The notes: generated by a model from the letters alone, not told the origin. 64,000 nt of DNA from Bacillota bacterium (GCA_023458755.1 JAEWYE010000020.1:1-64000); one strand, 5' to 3'; positions 43,905-53,238 are shown, counted from the stretch's first letter. Made by a program: numbers and translations.

Positions 43905-45278
43905 TCAAAATTCGATTTTCTTGGAGATATACTCAACCAAATCGGCAATTGCGACGCGTTCCTGACTCATGGTGTCACGGTCACGCACGGTTACGCAGCC
44001 GTCAGTCTCACTGTCAAAATCATAGGTAATGCAGAACGGCGTACCGATTTCATCCTGTCTGCGGTAACGTTTGCCGATGGAGCCCGATTCATCGTATTCC
44101 GCCATAAAGTGCTTGGTGAGCTGTGTGTAAACTTCCTGCGCTTTTTCGCCCAGCTTTTTGGAAAGCGGGAGTACGGCGGCTTTATAAGGTGCAAGCGCGG
44201 GGTGAAGGCGCATGACCACGCGGGTGTCATTTTCGCCAACCTGCTCTTCATCATATGCGTCGCACAGGAATGCAAGCGTAACACGGTCTGCGCCGAGGGA
44301 AGGCTCTACCACGTAAGGCAGATAACGCTCATTTGCTTCCTGATCGAAGTATTCCAGGCTCTTGCCGGAGTGATCCTGATGCTGTTTTAAGTCATAATTG
44401 GTTCGGTCAGCAATACCCCAAAGTTCGCCCCAGCCGAACGGGAACAGGAATTCGATGTCGGTTGTTGCTTTGGAGTAGAAGGAAAGTTCCTCTTTCTCAT
44501 GATCGCGCAGACGGATGTTTTCCTCTTTTAAGCCTAAGCCGAGCAGCCAGTTCTTGCAGAAATCTTTCCAGTAATAGAACCAGTCAAGGTCGGTGTCGGG
44601 TTTGCAGAAAAATTCCAGCTCCATCTGCTCAAATTCACGGATGCGGAAAATGAAGTTGCCCGGCGTAATTTCATTGCGGAAGGATTTGCCCACCTGAGCC
44701 ACGCCGAACGGGATTTTGCGGCGGGTGGTGCGCTGAATGTTCGCAAAGTTGACGAAAATACCCTGAGCGGTTTCCGGTCTTAAATAAATCTCATTTTTGG
44801 CGTCTTCTGTTACACCCTGAAAGGTTTTAAACATCAGGTTGAATTTGCGGATATCGGTAAAGTTTGTGGAACCGCAGTCCGGGCATTGAATATTGTGCTC
44901 TTTAATGTATTCGGACATCTGCTCAAAGGTCATGCCGTTTGCGTCGCCGCCCGCGTCTTCAATCAGCTTGTCCGCGCGGTGACGTGTGTGGCAGTCGCGG
45001 CAGTCCATAAGCGGGTCGGAAAAACCGCCCACATGGCCGGACGCGACCCAAACCTGTGGGTTCATTAAAATCGCGGTATCCAAACCGACGTTATAAGGGC
45101 TTTCCTGCACAAATTTTTTCATCCAGGCGCGCTTTACATTGTTCTTGAATTCCACGCCGAGCGGGCCGTAATCCCACGCATTCGAAAGTCCCCCGTAAAT
45201 CTCGGAACCGGAATACACAAAGCCTCGATTTTTGCACAGTGCAACAATTTTGTCCATGGTTTTTTCGCTAGCTAACAT
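43905..45278 (-). CDS. glyS: Glycyl-tRNA synthetase, dimeric type
   Basis: 457 residues, the single-chain alpha2 class II type. Motifs: FVYSGSEIYGGLSNAWDYGPLG, the zinc-like cysteines CRDCHTRHRADKL, CPDCG, then motif 2 and FRNEITPGNFIFRIREFEQME, and a C-terminal anticodon-binding domain. Attaches Gly to tRNA-Gly. ATG 45278 follows GGAGG by eight bases. No T-box leader is seen because the gene directly follows gtrA in the same orientation. Confidence 0.97.
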   Translation of the reverse strand: MLASEKTMDKIVALCKNRGFVYSGSEIYGGLSNAWDYGPLGVEFKNNVKRAWMKKFVQESPYNVGLDTAILMNPQVWVASGHVGGFSDPLMDCRDCHTRHRADKLIEDAGGDANGMTFEQMSEYIKEHNIQCPDCGSTNFTDIRKFNLMFKTFQGVTEDAKNEIYLRPETAQGIFVNFANIQRTTRRKIPFGVAQVGKSFRNEITPGNFIFRIREFEQMELEFFCKPDTDLDWFYYWKDFCKNWLLGLGLKEENIRLRDHEKEELSFYSKATTDIEFLFPFGWGELWGIADRTNYDLKQHQDHSGKSLEYFDQEANERYLPYVVEPSLGADRVTLAFLCDAYDEEQVGENDTRVVMRLHPALAPYKAAVLPLSKKLGEKAQEVYTQLTKHFMAEYDESGSIGKRYRRQDEIGTPFCITYDFDSETDGCVTVRDRDTMSQERVAIADLVEYISKKIEF

Positions 45279-45320
45279 AGTTCTTTCCTCCATAATCAGG
45301 GCGCTGGCTGCGCTCCATTA

Positions 45321-45740
45321 TTATTTTTTCTTGAATATAATTAATTTACTCAATACATAGTTAATGATCACAACGATTACATTCATGAGGATTTTGGATA
45401 CCCACTCATTGACATGCAAGATACCAACAAGCAACCATATGCCCAAGTCATCCACACCCAGCGACAGTAGTCTTGCAACAAGGAATGTAACCAACTCGCG
45501 CCATAAAAGAGTCGATTCAAAGCTTTTACTTTTAAACACATAAAGCTTGTTTGTGATAAAAGCAAAAATTACGGCGATTACCCATGCGACCGTATTTGCG
45601 ATAACCTCATTCCAGTGAAGATGGTCATAACAAAATACAAATACTGCAATGTTGATTACCGTCGTGAGAACGCCGAAAATAACATAGGAAACTGTTTCGG
45701 GATTTACAAGCCTTTTCCATAGTTTGCGCAGTTTGTCCAT
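45321..45740 (-). CDS. GtrA-family membrane protein
   Basis: 139 residues, four membrane helices. SYVIFGVLTTVINIAVF, FAFITNKLYVFKSKS and VSKILMNVIVVIINYVLSKLIIF are the GtrA signature. Members are thought to flip or assist lipid-linked sugars for surface glycosylation. AAGGGATG lies before the ATG. It is upstream of glyS by about 40 bases on the same strand, so glyS is probably co-transcribed. Confidence 0.88.
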   Translation of the reverse strand: MDKLRKLWKRLVNPETVSYVIFGVLTTVINIAVFVFCYDHLHWNEVIANTVAWVIAVIFAFITNKLYVFKSKSFESTLLWRELVTFLVARLLSLGVDDLGIWLLVGILHVNEWVSKILMNVIVVIINYVLSKLIIFKKK

Positions 45741-45771
45741 TTATTCATCCCTTTGATTTTGATACTTTACT

Positions 45772-45800
45772 AGTTTAACATTATGAGGTTATTCTTTCAA
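45772..45800 (-). promoter_or_regulatory. Putative promoter of gtrA-glyS
   Basis: On the minus strand TTGAAA (plus 45795-45800), 17 bases, TAAACT (plus 45772-45777). Partial match only. Confidence 0.4.
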
Positions 45801-45868
45801 GAAAAAAGTATGAATTATTCAAGAAAAATAGGTGAAGAAAGCATGAAACTGATCATTTTTGAAGAACG

Positions 45869-45898
45869 TTGACAACGGAGATCGTTTTGGGATACTAT
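45869..45898 (+). promoter_or_regulatory. Putative promoter of the GNAT gene
   Basis: TTGACA at 45869-45874, 18 bases, TACTAT at 45893-45898, about 130 bases before the start codon. Confidence 0.5.
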
Positions 45899-46032
45899 TA
45901 AGTAAAAGGAAATTTGAAATTCCGGGCAAACCGCGGTTGCTAGGAACTGATGGAACGGTGGAAATCTTAAAAAATCAACCAACCATTAACCACGGGGATT
46001 TTCTGAAGATTTCGTATAAATGGAGAATACGT

Positions 46033-46485
46033 ATGAAACTTGTATACACCAACGGAACAAATCCTGATTTTGTAATGCTCTGCGGTCAACTGGATGAATA
46101 TCTGTTTGAGCTTGTAGGCGGAGAAAAGCAGAGAAAGCAATACTCGCCGTACAATACCCTTGAGGATATTCATGATGTAGTTCTTGCTTATGAGAATGAC
46201 CGTCCTGTTGCCTGCGCGAGCTTCAAATTTCATGATACGGGCACCGCGGAGGTAAAACGCGTGTTTCTTCGGGAAGAATACCGGGGTAAGGGATTGTCGA
46301 AGCAGCTTATGACCGAGTTGGAGAATCAGGCGAAAAAGAAGGGACATTCCAAGTTGATACTGGAAACGGGAGAACAGTTACCGGCGGCAATAGCATTTTA
46401 TAAAAAAATAGGTTACTCTGTCATTGCAAACTACGGACAGTACCAAAACATGAAAGAATCCGTTTGTATGCAAAAAGATATTTAA
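46033..46485 (+). CDS. GNAT-family N-acetyltransferase
   Basis: 150 residues. Acetyl-CoA loop REEYRGKGLSKQLM (RxxGxG/A), preceded by AEVKRVFL and followed by FYKKIGYSVI. Substrate unknown. ATG 46033 follows TGGAGA. The open frame extends upstream to 45859 without a ribosome site. The 228 bases to the next gene contain a short frame (MMRVSELLEQEEYL onwards, about 46577-46651) that may be a gene remnant. Confidence 0.85.
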   Translation: MKLVYTNGTNPDFVMLCGQLDEYLFELVGGEKQRKQYSPYNTLEDIHDVVLAYENDRPVACASFKFHDTGTAEVKRVFLREEYRGKGLSKQLMTELENQAKKKGHSKLILETGEQLPAAIAFYKKIGYSVIANYGQYQNMKESVCMQKDI

Positions 46486-46713
46486 TGCCATTGGAAATAA
46501 AGCCGGAACACAGAAAAGTCTGAGAGAGCTCCTCATGTAGGCACGCGGCTCGGTATCTGCTTTTGATAAGCGGCATGATGCGGGTAAGCGAACTGCTTGA
46601 GCAGGAAGAGTATCTTATTACGGAACTCCTGTTTTGCGCGAGTTCTTAATATCGGAGCAAATGGCAAGGTCCATTTGGCATGATGATGAAAGAAAAAGAG
46701 AGGCAGACAGCCA

Positions 46714-47493
46714 ATGAAAATAATTGTGACAGCGGGTGGAACCAGTGAGCCGATTGATCAAGTGCGTTCCATTTCGAATCATGCAACGGGAAGGCTCGGC
46801 AGTATGATTGCGAATGAATTTCTTTCGCACATGAGGGCGGATGACCGCCTCTATTATCTATGCGGGGAACACGCGGTTCTGCCGGACAGCGGCAGTGAGA
46901 ATTTGGTTATCCTTCCGATAAGCAGCACCAACGATCTGCTCCAAAAAGCGGAAGAGCTGCTGAAAGAGCATACCATTGATGTCTTTGTCCACTCCATGGC
47001 AGTCAGTGATTATACGGTTAAGCAGATTACCTCGCTGACCGATGTTTCGAATTTTTTGTTTCGTCAAAAGGACTTGATTGCGCAGGCAGGTACACCGGAG
47101 AATTTGCAGGACTTGATCCAGCAGGCAATAAAAGAGAGCATGCTGAAAAACGATCGGAAGCTGTCTTCCGCTATTCAAAATCCGCTGTTGCTGTTGGAAA
47201 AAACGCCCAAAATAATCGGTGCTGTTAAAAAAATCAGCCCGCATACCAAATTGGTCGGATTTAAGCTGTTGTGTAATGTTTCAAAAGAAGAACTCATTGA
47301 TACCGCGCTACAACTGCTCAACCGAAATGACTGTGAATATGTGTTTGCGAATGATTTAAAGGATATTAGCGGAAACAGGCACAACGGGTATCTGGTTGCC
47401 CACGACGGCTCCGCGGTATTTTTGCAGGGTAAACAACAAATCGCGCAGGCAATTGTGGAAAATATTTTGAATACGATTGAGGTAAAGATATGA
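46714..47493 (+). CDS. coaB: Phosphopantothenate-cysteine ligase, separate-gene type
   Basis: 259 residues. IIVTAGGTSEPIDQVRSISN (nucleotide/phosphopantothenate site), MAVSDYTV and ANDL are CoaB motifs. In most bacteria coaB and coaC are fused as coaBC; here they are separate genes with coaB first, as in some Firmicutes. It condenses 4'-phosphopantothenate with Cys (CTP-type in such proteins). AGAGGC precedes the ATG. It overlaps coaC by four bases. Confidence 0.92.
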   Translation: MKIIVTAGGTSEPIDQVRSISNHATGRLGSMIANEFLSHMRADDRLYYLCGEHAVLPDSGSENLVILPISSTNDLLQKAEELLKEHTIDVFVHSMAVSDYTVKQITSLTDVSNFLFRQKDLIAQAGTPENLQDLIQQAIKESMLKNDRKLSSAIQNPLLLLEKTPKIIGAVKKISPHTKLVGFKLLCNVSKEELIDTALQLLNRNDCEYVFANDLKDISGNRHNGYLVAHDGSAVFLQGKQQIAQAIVENILNTIEVKI

Positions 47494-48029
47494 AACGAAT
47501 ATTACTGGGTGTTTGCGGCGGAATCGCGGCATATAAGGCGGCAGATATCGCCCATTCCCTTTATAAAACAGGTTTTTCGGTTGATGTTATCATGACAGAA
47601 AATGCGGCGAAGTTTATCACTCCTCTTACGTTTCGCACGCTGACGCAAAACAAAGTATATACCGATATGTTTGACGAGCATTTTGAATCGGATGTGAAGC
47701 ATATTTCCCTGGCAAACCGAGCGGACCTTGTACTGATTGCACCGGCAACCGCCAATTTTATCGGCAAGCTTGCGAACGGAATCGGTGATGATATGCTGTC
47801 TACGGTGATGCTTGCGGTAAGGAATAAGCCGGTCTTAATTGCTCCCGCAATGAACACCAATATGCTGGAAAATCCGATTGTGAAGGACAATATGGAAAAA
47901 TTAGAGCAATACGGTTATCATATTTTGGAAACGAAAGAAAGCTTACTCGCCTGCGGTGATTATGGAAAAGGTGCGCTTGCGGATGTGGATACCATACTAA
48001 AAGAGGTTGAGAAATATGCCGGAGAATAA
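47490..48029 (+). CDS. coaC: Phosphopantothenoylcysteine decarboxylase, separate-gene type
   Basis: 179 residues. FMN flavoprotein. GVCGGIAAYKAADI, then the LVLIAPATANFIGKLANGIGDD segment and PAMNTNM, with the substrate motif LLACGDYGKGAL. It decarboxylates phosphopantothenoylcysteine to 4'-phosphopantetheine. It overlaps coaB by ATGA and the next gene begins inside its last codons, so three genes are translated as a chain. Confidence 0.94.
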   Translation: MKRILLGVCGGIAAYKAADIAHSLYKTGFSVDVIMTENAAKFITPLTFRTLTQNKVYTDMFDEHFESDVKHISLANRADLVLIAPATANFIGKLANGIGDDMLSTVMLAVRNKPVLIAPAMNTNMLENPIVKDNMEKLEQYGYHILETKESLLACGDYGKGALADVDTILKEVEKYAGE

Positions 48030-49002
48030 ATTAAAGCAGCTTTCCATTACACAAATGCCGGATTTTTTATTTGGAAATGAACAGAATGCGGAAGCCGCAA
48101 CCGGCTGTACGGTTATCATTTGCCCCAACGGTGCGGTAACTGGCGTTGATGTTCGCGGCGGCTCTCCCGGAACAAGGGACACGGATTCCTTGAACCCGAT
48201 TAATAATCGCAACGCGGTTCACGCGGTGGTACTTGCGGGCGGCAGCTCTTTTGGATTGGAATCCTGCGAAGGGGTTATGCAGTATCTGGAGCAGAAAAAT
48301 ATCGGGCGTGATGTGGAAAGAACTGTGGTGCCCAATGTATGCGGGGCAATTTTATTTGATTTAAAATGCGGGGATTGCCGTGTGCGCCCGGATAAAGCGA
48401 TGGGTTTTCAAGCCTGTGAACACGCCTTTGCAGAAGAAGCTTTTCAAAATGGAAATTATGGTGCCGGCACTGGTGCTACGGTTGGAAAGTCAGCCGGCCT
48501 TTCTTATGCGATGAAGGGCGGACTTGGCAGCTGCCTGTTTCAGTATGATGATTTACTGGTCGGCGCGGTGGCTGCGGTCAACTGTGTGGGTGATGTTATC
48601 GATACAAGAACGGGTGAAACGCTTGCCGGAGCGTTTCGGGATCACCAGTTTTTTTCTTCCGCGGATTACATGCTGAAACACTATACGGATGAGAAAGATT
48701 TTTTCAGTTCCAATACGGTAATCGGAGCTCTTGTTACCAACGCATGCCTAAATAAAAATCAGGCGACAAAGCTGGCGGGAATCGGGCAGGACAGTATTGC
48801 GCGGGCAATTTCCCCTGCACATTCCATTTTCGACGGCGATACCGTCTTTGCCATGAGCTGCGGTGATATATACGCAAATCTGGACGCGGTGGGAATTTTG
48901 GCATCAAAAGCCATGGAAGCGGCAATTGCAAACAGTATTGTGACCGCGAAAAGCGCGTATGGATATCGGTCTTACCGTGAAATTCAAAAGAAGATAAAAT
49001 GA
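48016..49002 (+). CDS. P1/S58-family peptidase (L-aminopeptidase/D-esterase type)
   Basis: 328 residues. The DmpA-like fold is shown by NNRNAVHAVVLAGGSSFGLE, GAGTGATVGK, and the putative nucleophile site LVTNACLNKNQATKLAGIGQDS, where a Thr precedes Asn. Such proteins self-cleave into two chains and cut N-terminal residues from peptides. AGAGG lies nine bases before ATG 48016, which is inside coaC. Co-translated with coaBC without clear metabolic link. Confidence 0.85.
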   Translation: MPENKLKQLSITQMPDFLFGNEQNAEAATGCTVIICPNGAVTGVDVRGGSPGTRDTDSLNPINNRNAVHAVVLAGGSSFGLESCEGVMQYLEQKNIGRDVERTVVPNVCGAILFDLKCGDCRVRPDKAMGFQACEHAFAEEAFQNGNYGAGTGATVGKSAGLSYAMKGGLGSCLFQYDDLLVGAVAAVNCVGDVIDTRTGETLAGAFRDHQFFSSADYMLKHYTDEKDFFSSNTVIGALVTNACLNKNQATKLAGIGQDSIARAISPAHSIFDGDTVFAMSCGDIYANLDAVGILASKAMEAAIANSIVTAKSAYGYRSYREIQKKIK

Positions 49003-49045
49003 AGGTGTGCGGAATAAACCTTCTCGGCTTATTTCTAATATGAAA

Positions 49046-49130
49046 ACATATTATTTAAGTAGAATATGTTGACAATGATTTTGTATGGTGTTATAATACC
49101 CATATAACATATTATTTTAGTATGAATACT
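49046..49130 (+). promoter_or_regulatory. Promoter of mccBA with flanking AT-rich direct repeats
   Basis: A perfect TTGACA (49069-49074), 17 bases, TATAAT (49092-49097). The same word ACATATTATTT occurs at 49046-49056 just upstream and at 49107-49117 just downstream. The upstream copy belongs to an inverted repeat CATATT-N10-AATATG (49047-49068). The downstream copy is followed by AGTAT-GA-ATACT (49119-49130). A perfect promoter with sites on both sides suggests tight repression, for example by a CymR-like cysteine regulator (inference). Confidence 0.65.
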
Positions 49131-49168
49131 ATGGATTAAAATATCATGGAAATAAGGAGCATTGCAGT

Positions 49169-50329
49169 ATGAGTAATTACAGCAATATAGATTCAAAACT
49201 GATTCATGGCGGAATAGACGGGGATGCGGCTACCGGTGCTGTAAATATACCGATTTTTCAAACATCCACTTATAGGCAGGAAGGACTCGGAAAAAATAAG
49301 GGCTATGAGTATTCCAGAACCGGAAACCCCACCAGAGAGGCGCTGGAGAGTTTAATCGCAGATTTGGAGGGCGGAGTTGCGGGTTTTGCCTTCGCGTCGG
49401 GAATGGCGGCAACCACAGCGGTACTCAGTCTGTTTCATACCGGCGATAAAATCATTATTTCAAGCAATGTGTATGGCGGAACGTTCCGTGTGCTGGACAA
49501 AGTTTTTAATCATTTTGGCATCACTTATGAAATCGGGGATACCACCGATTTGGAGCTTTTAGATAAAAGCATAACCAATGAGGTAAAGGCGGTTTTCATT
49601 GAAAGTCCGGCAAACCCGATTTTGACGGTTACCGACATTGCGGGCGTAGCCGCAGTCGCCAAAAAGCACGGAATTTTAACCATTGTGGATAATACCTTTA
49701 TGACACCGTATTTACAGCGCCCAATACAGCTCGGTGCCGATATTGTTGTTCACAGCGCCACCAAATACCTGGGTGGGCACAGCGATTTGGTTGCAGGACT
49801 TGCGGTGGTAAACAGCAAAGAGCTGGCGGACAAAATCGCGTTTATCCAAAATTCAACCGGTGGAGTTTTGCCGGCGTTCGACAGTTTCCTGCTTATTCGC
49901 GGCATCAAAACCCTTGGGGTAAGAATGGATCGGCACATAGAGAACGCAGCGTTTCTTGCAGAACAGCTGAAAACCAATCGCGCTGTAAAAGCAATTTATT
50001 ATCCCGGCTTAAAAGACAGCCAAGGTTATGAAATTAACCAAAAACAGGCGAGCGGCGCGGGCGGAATGCTTTCCTTCGAGCTTGCTGAAAACTATAATAT
50101 CCATACGTTTTTCGAGTCACTCAAATTCATTTCATTGGCAGAGAGCCTAGGCGGCGTGGAATCTCTCATCTGTCATCCGTCCAGTATGACGCACGCTTCC
50201 ATTCCGTATGAAATACGGCAAAAAGTTGGTATTGTTGACAACTTGATTCGGCTCTCAGTTGGAATTGAAAATAAAAATGATATTCTGGCTGATTTAGAAC
50301 AGGCATTTTTGAAGAGTTTTGAGGGATAA
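49169..50329 (+). CDS. mccB: Cystathionine gamma-lyase/gamma-synthase (PLP, Cys/Met type)
   Basis: 386 residues. Cys/Met-metabolism PLP enzyme: YSRTGNPTREALE, the PLP Lys199 in HSATKYLGGHSD, and the C-terminal LSVGIE. Both cystathionine gamma-lyase (MccB/MetC) and gamma-synthase (MetB) have this fold. Its neighbour is a cystathionine beta-synthase-like enzyme, so the reverse transsulfuration role MccB is more likely. GGAGC precedes ATG. Followed by mccA after three bases. Confidence 0.88.
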   Translation: MSNYSNIDSKLIHGGIDGDAATGAVNIPIFQTSTYRQEGLGKNKGYEYSRTGNPTREALESLIADLEGGVAGFAFASGMAATTAVLSLFHTGDKIIISSNVYGGTFRVLDKVFNHFGITYEIGDTTDLELLDKSITNEVKAVFIESPANPILTVTDIAGVAAVAKKHGILTIVDNTFMTPYLQRPIQLGADIVVHSATKYLGGHSDLVAGLAVVNSKELADKIAFIQNSTGGVLPAFDSFLLIRGIKTLGVRMDRHIENAAFLAEQLKTNRAVKAIYYPGLKDSQGYEINQKQASGAGGMLSFELAENYNIHTFFESLKFISLAESLGGVESLICHPSSMTHASIPYEIRQKVGIVDNLIRLSVGIENKNDILADLEQAFLKSFEG

Positions 50330-50332
50330 AAA

Positions 50333-51244
50333 ATGAGTTATTATAATGATATCCGGGAGCTGATTGGAAATACGCCGCTATTAAAACTGAATCATGTCGG
50401 CGTAAAGGAGCAGGTCGGTATTTTTGCCAAGCTGGAGCTGATGAATCCGGGAGGAAGCGTAAAAGACCGAATCGGCGTTGCCATGATTGCGGATGCCGAG
50501 CGCCAAGGACTGCTGAAGCCGGGCTATACAATCATTGAAGGGACAGCCGGCAACACAGGTCTCGGTGTGGCACTTGCCGCAATTAACAAAGGCTACCGTG
50601 TTATTTTTGTGGTTCCGACAAAGTTTTCACAGGAAAAGCAAACACTGATGACAGCGTTCGGCGGCGAAATCATCAACACGCCGCGTGAACAGGGAATGCT
50701 TGGTGCGACGGCGAAGGCGCAGGAATTGCTAAGAACAATTCCCAACTCGATTTCTCTCGCACAGTTTGATAATCCTGCAAACCCATTGGCGCACTATGAA
50801 ACGACCGGACCGGAAATATATGAAGCGCTGGACGGTAAAATTGATTATGTTGTAGCAGGTGCGGGCAGCGGCGGAACTTATTCCGGCGTGCTGCGTTACT
50901 TAAAGGAAAAGGATCCCAACATAAAAGGCATTCTGGCAGACCCTGTTGGTTCCACGATGGGAGGCGGCATTGCCGGATGCTATGATATTGAAGGTATCGG
51001 AAATGACTTTATCGCCAAAACAATGGATATGTCCCTTGTGGACGGTGTAATTAAAGTAAATGACAGTAATGCTTTTGAAATGGTAAAGCTGCTGGCCAAA
51101 AAAGAGGGTGTGATTGCGGGCACCTCATCCGGTGCCGCCCTTTATGCCGCAATTCAGCTATCGCAAAAAATTGAAAAAGGCAATATTGTAACGATTTTTC
51201 CGGACAGGGGCGACCGTTATTTCAGTAAAAATATCTACGATTAA
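50333..51244 (+). CDS. mccA: O-acetylserine-dependent cystathionine beta-synthase / cysteine synthase
   Basis: 303 residues. PLP Lys44 in GGSVKDRI, and GTAGNTGLGVALAA where cysteine synthases have TSGNTG; the AGNTG variant and the GIGNDFI segment are typical of MccA. Together with mccB it would turn homocysteine to cysteine via cystathionine, with homocysteine from SAM turnover. In Bacillus the order is mccA-mccB; here it is reversed. A GGGATAA region precedes ATG. Confidence 0.87.
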   Translation: MSYYNDIRELIGNTPLLKLNHVGVKEQVGIFAKLELMNPGGSVKDRIGVAMIADAERQGLLKPGYTIIEGTAGNTGLGVALAAINKGYRVIFVVPTKFSQEKQTLMTAFGGEIINTPREQGMLGATAKAQELLRTIPNSISLAQFDNPANPLAHYETTGPEIYEALDGKIDYVVAGAGSGGTYSGVLRYLKEKDPNIKGILADPVGSTMGGGIAGCYDIEGIGNDFIAKTMDMSLVDGVIKVNDSNAFEMVKLLAKKEGVIAGTSSGAALYAAIQLSQKIEKGNIVTIFPDRGDRYFSKNIYD

Positions 51245-51265
51245 AAACAACGAAATAAAAACACA

Positions 51266-51306
51266 ACAATGGCGGCGGGCAGTTATCTGTCCGCCGCCAT
51301 TGTGTC
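51266..51306. terminator. Bidirectional terminator after mccA
   Basis: ACAATGGCGGCGG (51266-51278) pairs perfectly with CCGCCGCCATTGT (51291-51303). Confidence 0.88.
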
Positions 51307-51324
51307 CTAAGGAATTAATGCAGC

Positions 51325-53238
51325 TTAATTTAGTCCCAATCCTTTTCTCTTATTGAGAATGTGTGCTTCCAGATCATTTGCCACCTGTACGGGGTCGTCT
51401 CCAAGGATAACCTTCCCACCGGTCAGTGTTTCCACGTCTTCTGTCAGCAGTTTAACTAATTTCGGGGCGCCCGTAATAAACGGGGTGGGGGATAAATGCG
51501 TATAGGCTCCGTAAGCGATCGCGAAAACACCGTCAATGGTTGCTTTCTGCTCCATCCATTCCGGTGCGGTGACGGCAATGGGAAGCTGCGGTACATCAAC
51601 ATCCAGAAAATCGGCGAGGGCAGTCACAAGCATGGAAATTCTGCCGGTATCGGTACAGGTTCCAAAGCTCAGCACTGGCGGAACCTTAAGCATTCCGCAC
51701 ACTTCCTTTAGTCCGGGGCCGGCCATTTCAAGCGCACCGGAGTCACAAAGACCGGCTACTTCCAGTGCGTGGTTTCCACATCCGCAGCTAACCACAAGAA
51801 TATCTTTTTTAATCAATTCCTTGGTAAGATGAATGGTATTCCAATCCTGCGGCCCGTTGCGCAAGGTGGAACAGCTTGCGAGCGCCACCACACCTTTTAT
51901 TTTACCGGCCTTTATCACGTCCACAAGCGGGTCGAGCTTATTCCCCAAAGCGCCGAGCACCGCTTCGGTTGAAAATCCGGAAATTGCCTTCTGCGTTTTT
52001 GGGGGAACCAAAGGGGTCACTTTCGTATTCCTCTTTTTAAAGTTCTCGATTGCCAGTTCGATTAACCGGTCTGCCATCTTGTCGGCATCCTGAGGATGAT
52101 AGGGCAAAAGTTCAGAGATACCGGGAACACCGATAATGGTGCTGATGCTTATAAGGGCGAATTGATATTTTTCAGCATACTGATCAATATCCGGCGGGGA
52201 GCAGTTTTCATCCATGGCCAGAACATCCACGGTGCCGGTAGCGAGCAAAGGCTCTATGGTCAGCCAGTCACCCATCAGTCCGACAAAAACATCGTCGACC
52301 GGGAACCGCTGTAAAAGCTCCTGACCTGTTTCGATGGAACCTACAATCCGTAGTCCCTTTGCTCCGGCCTCCTTTGCTTTTTGCTGAATTTGCTCCGTCT
52401 TTGCCTTTTGCAGGGTAGCCACGCCAACCCAAGGCTGGTGACCGTTGAAAACAATATTGATATAATCCCCGTCCATGATGCCCAAATCGGTATTTACTTC
52501 ATGGGGCGACGGTGTTCCGTACAGGATATCCTGTACCATTTCCAGCCCAATTTGTGCGGTGTATATCGTGGCTAAACCAAGACGGAGCGCTTTTTTGGCA
52601 AGCGATACATAATCGCCGTCCACATTGGTAAGACAGCTTGCAACACAGTTTTGTTCTTCATGGATAACGCCGGAGGGGTAAATGTTCAGTCTTTTCCAAA
52701 CCTCTTTGCGCTTTTTTGGAGCAAAGGCTTCCACCATAATGCTGGGCTCATTCGGCCCTTTGGACATTTCGCAATTTAGCAAGTCGGCAAGCTGTTCCGC
52801 CATTTGATTTTCATTTTGGCTGGTGCTAATTCCGACCATTTGGCACATCCATTTCAGTTTTGCGGTATCGGTAATGTGAAAACAGGTTTTGCCCTGCGCG
52901 GTCTCGCGAAGGGTTCGGAATGCCTCGTAGGCGTGGTGGCTGTAGGTTCCCGCTCCCATAATGTTATGAAGCAGGAGCGTGCGCATTGCCATTGCGTCGG
53001 GACCAATACCGCAAACGCCTTTATCCTGACCGCTTTTTTCGCTGATCCGGCATGGTCCGTCGGAGCAAAGCTGACAGCTTAATCCTTCCAGACAGAATTT
53101 GCATCGTATTTTTTCCTGAAGTGCGTATCGGTCAAATGCGTTTGAGAGACCGTCTTCTCGAATTCGTTTCAGCATTTCCTCAACCGAATCGTGGTAACTG
53201 ACGCGCCCTTCTGTTTTTTCTAAAATTGTTTCTTCCAT
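51325..53238 (-). CDS. cooS: Divergent anaerobic CO dehydrogenase-like protein
   Basis: 637 residues, the CooS length, with recognisable regions throughout. The N-terminal cysteines C46, C49, C55, C58, C63 and C76 could hold the B cluster, but the D-cluster pair normally written GLCC is GLSC (Ser54). In the active-site part the HGH(E/N)P motif reads NGHQP (265-269). The segment that carries a Cys-Cys pair (position 295 of Carboxydothermus CODH-II) reads VGSIETG (299-305) with no Cys. Cys346, Cys456, Cys485/487 and Cys528 remain. Genuine Ni-dependent CO oxidation is therefore unlikely. No acsB, cooC or cooF lies nearby. GGAGG lies seven bases before ATG 53238. Confidence 0.9.
   Translation of the reverse strand: MEETILEKTEGRVSYHDSVEEMLKRIREDGLSNAFDRYALQEKIRCKFCLEGLSCQLCSDGPCRISEKSGQDKGVCGIGPDAMAMRTLLLHNIMGAGTYSHHAYEAFRTLRETAQGKTCFHITDTAKLKWMCQMVGISTSQNENQMAEQLADLLNCEMSKGPNEPSIMVEAFAPKKRKEVWKRLNIYPSGVIHEEQNCVASCLTNVDGDYVSLAKKALRLGLATIYTAQIGLEMVQDILYGTPSPHEVNTDLGIMDGDYINIVFNGHQPWVGVATLQKAKTEQIQQKAKEAGAKGLRIVGSIETGQELLQRFPVDDVFVGLMGDWLTIEPLLATGTVDVLAMDENCSPPDIDQYAEKYQFALISISTIIGVPGISELLPYHPQDADKMADRLIELAIENFKKRNTKVTPLVPPKTQKAISGFSTEAVLGALGNKLDPLVDVIKAGKIKGVVALASCSTLRNGPQDWNTIHLTKELIKKDILVVSCGCGNHALEVAGLCDSGALEMAGPGLKEVCGMLKVPPVLSFGTCTDTGRISMLVTALADFLDVDVPQLPIAVTAPEWMEQKATIDGVFAIAYGAYTHLSPTPFITGAPKLVKLLTEDVETLTGGKVILGDDPVQVANDLEAHILNKRKGLGLN

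Noticed and set aside
45294..45320. T-box leader for glyS
   Set aside because: The space between gtrA and glyS on the minus strand is only about 40 bases, too short for a T-box, and has no T-box sequence.
46577..46651. Gene remnant before coaB (24-codon frame)
   Set aside because: Too short, no ribosome site and no recognisable family; noted only in the GNAT entry.
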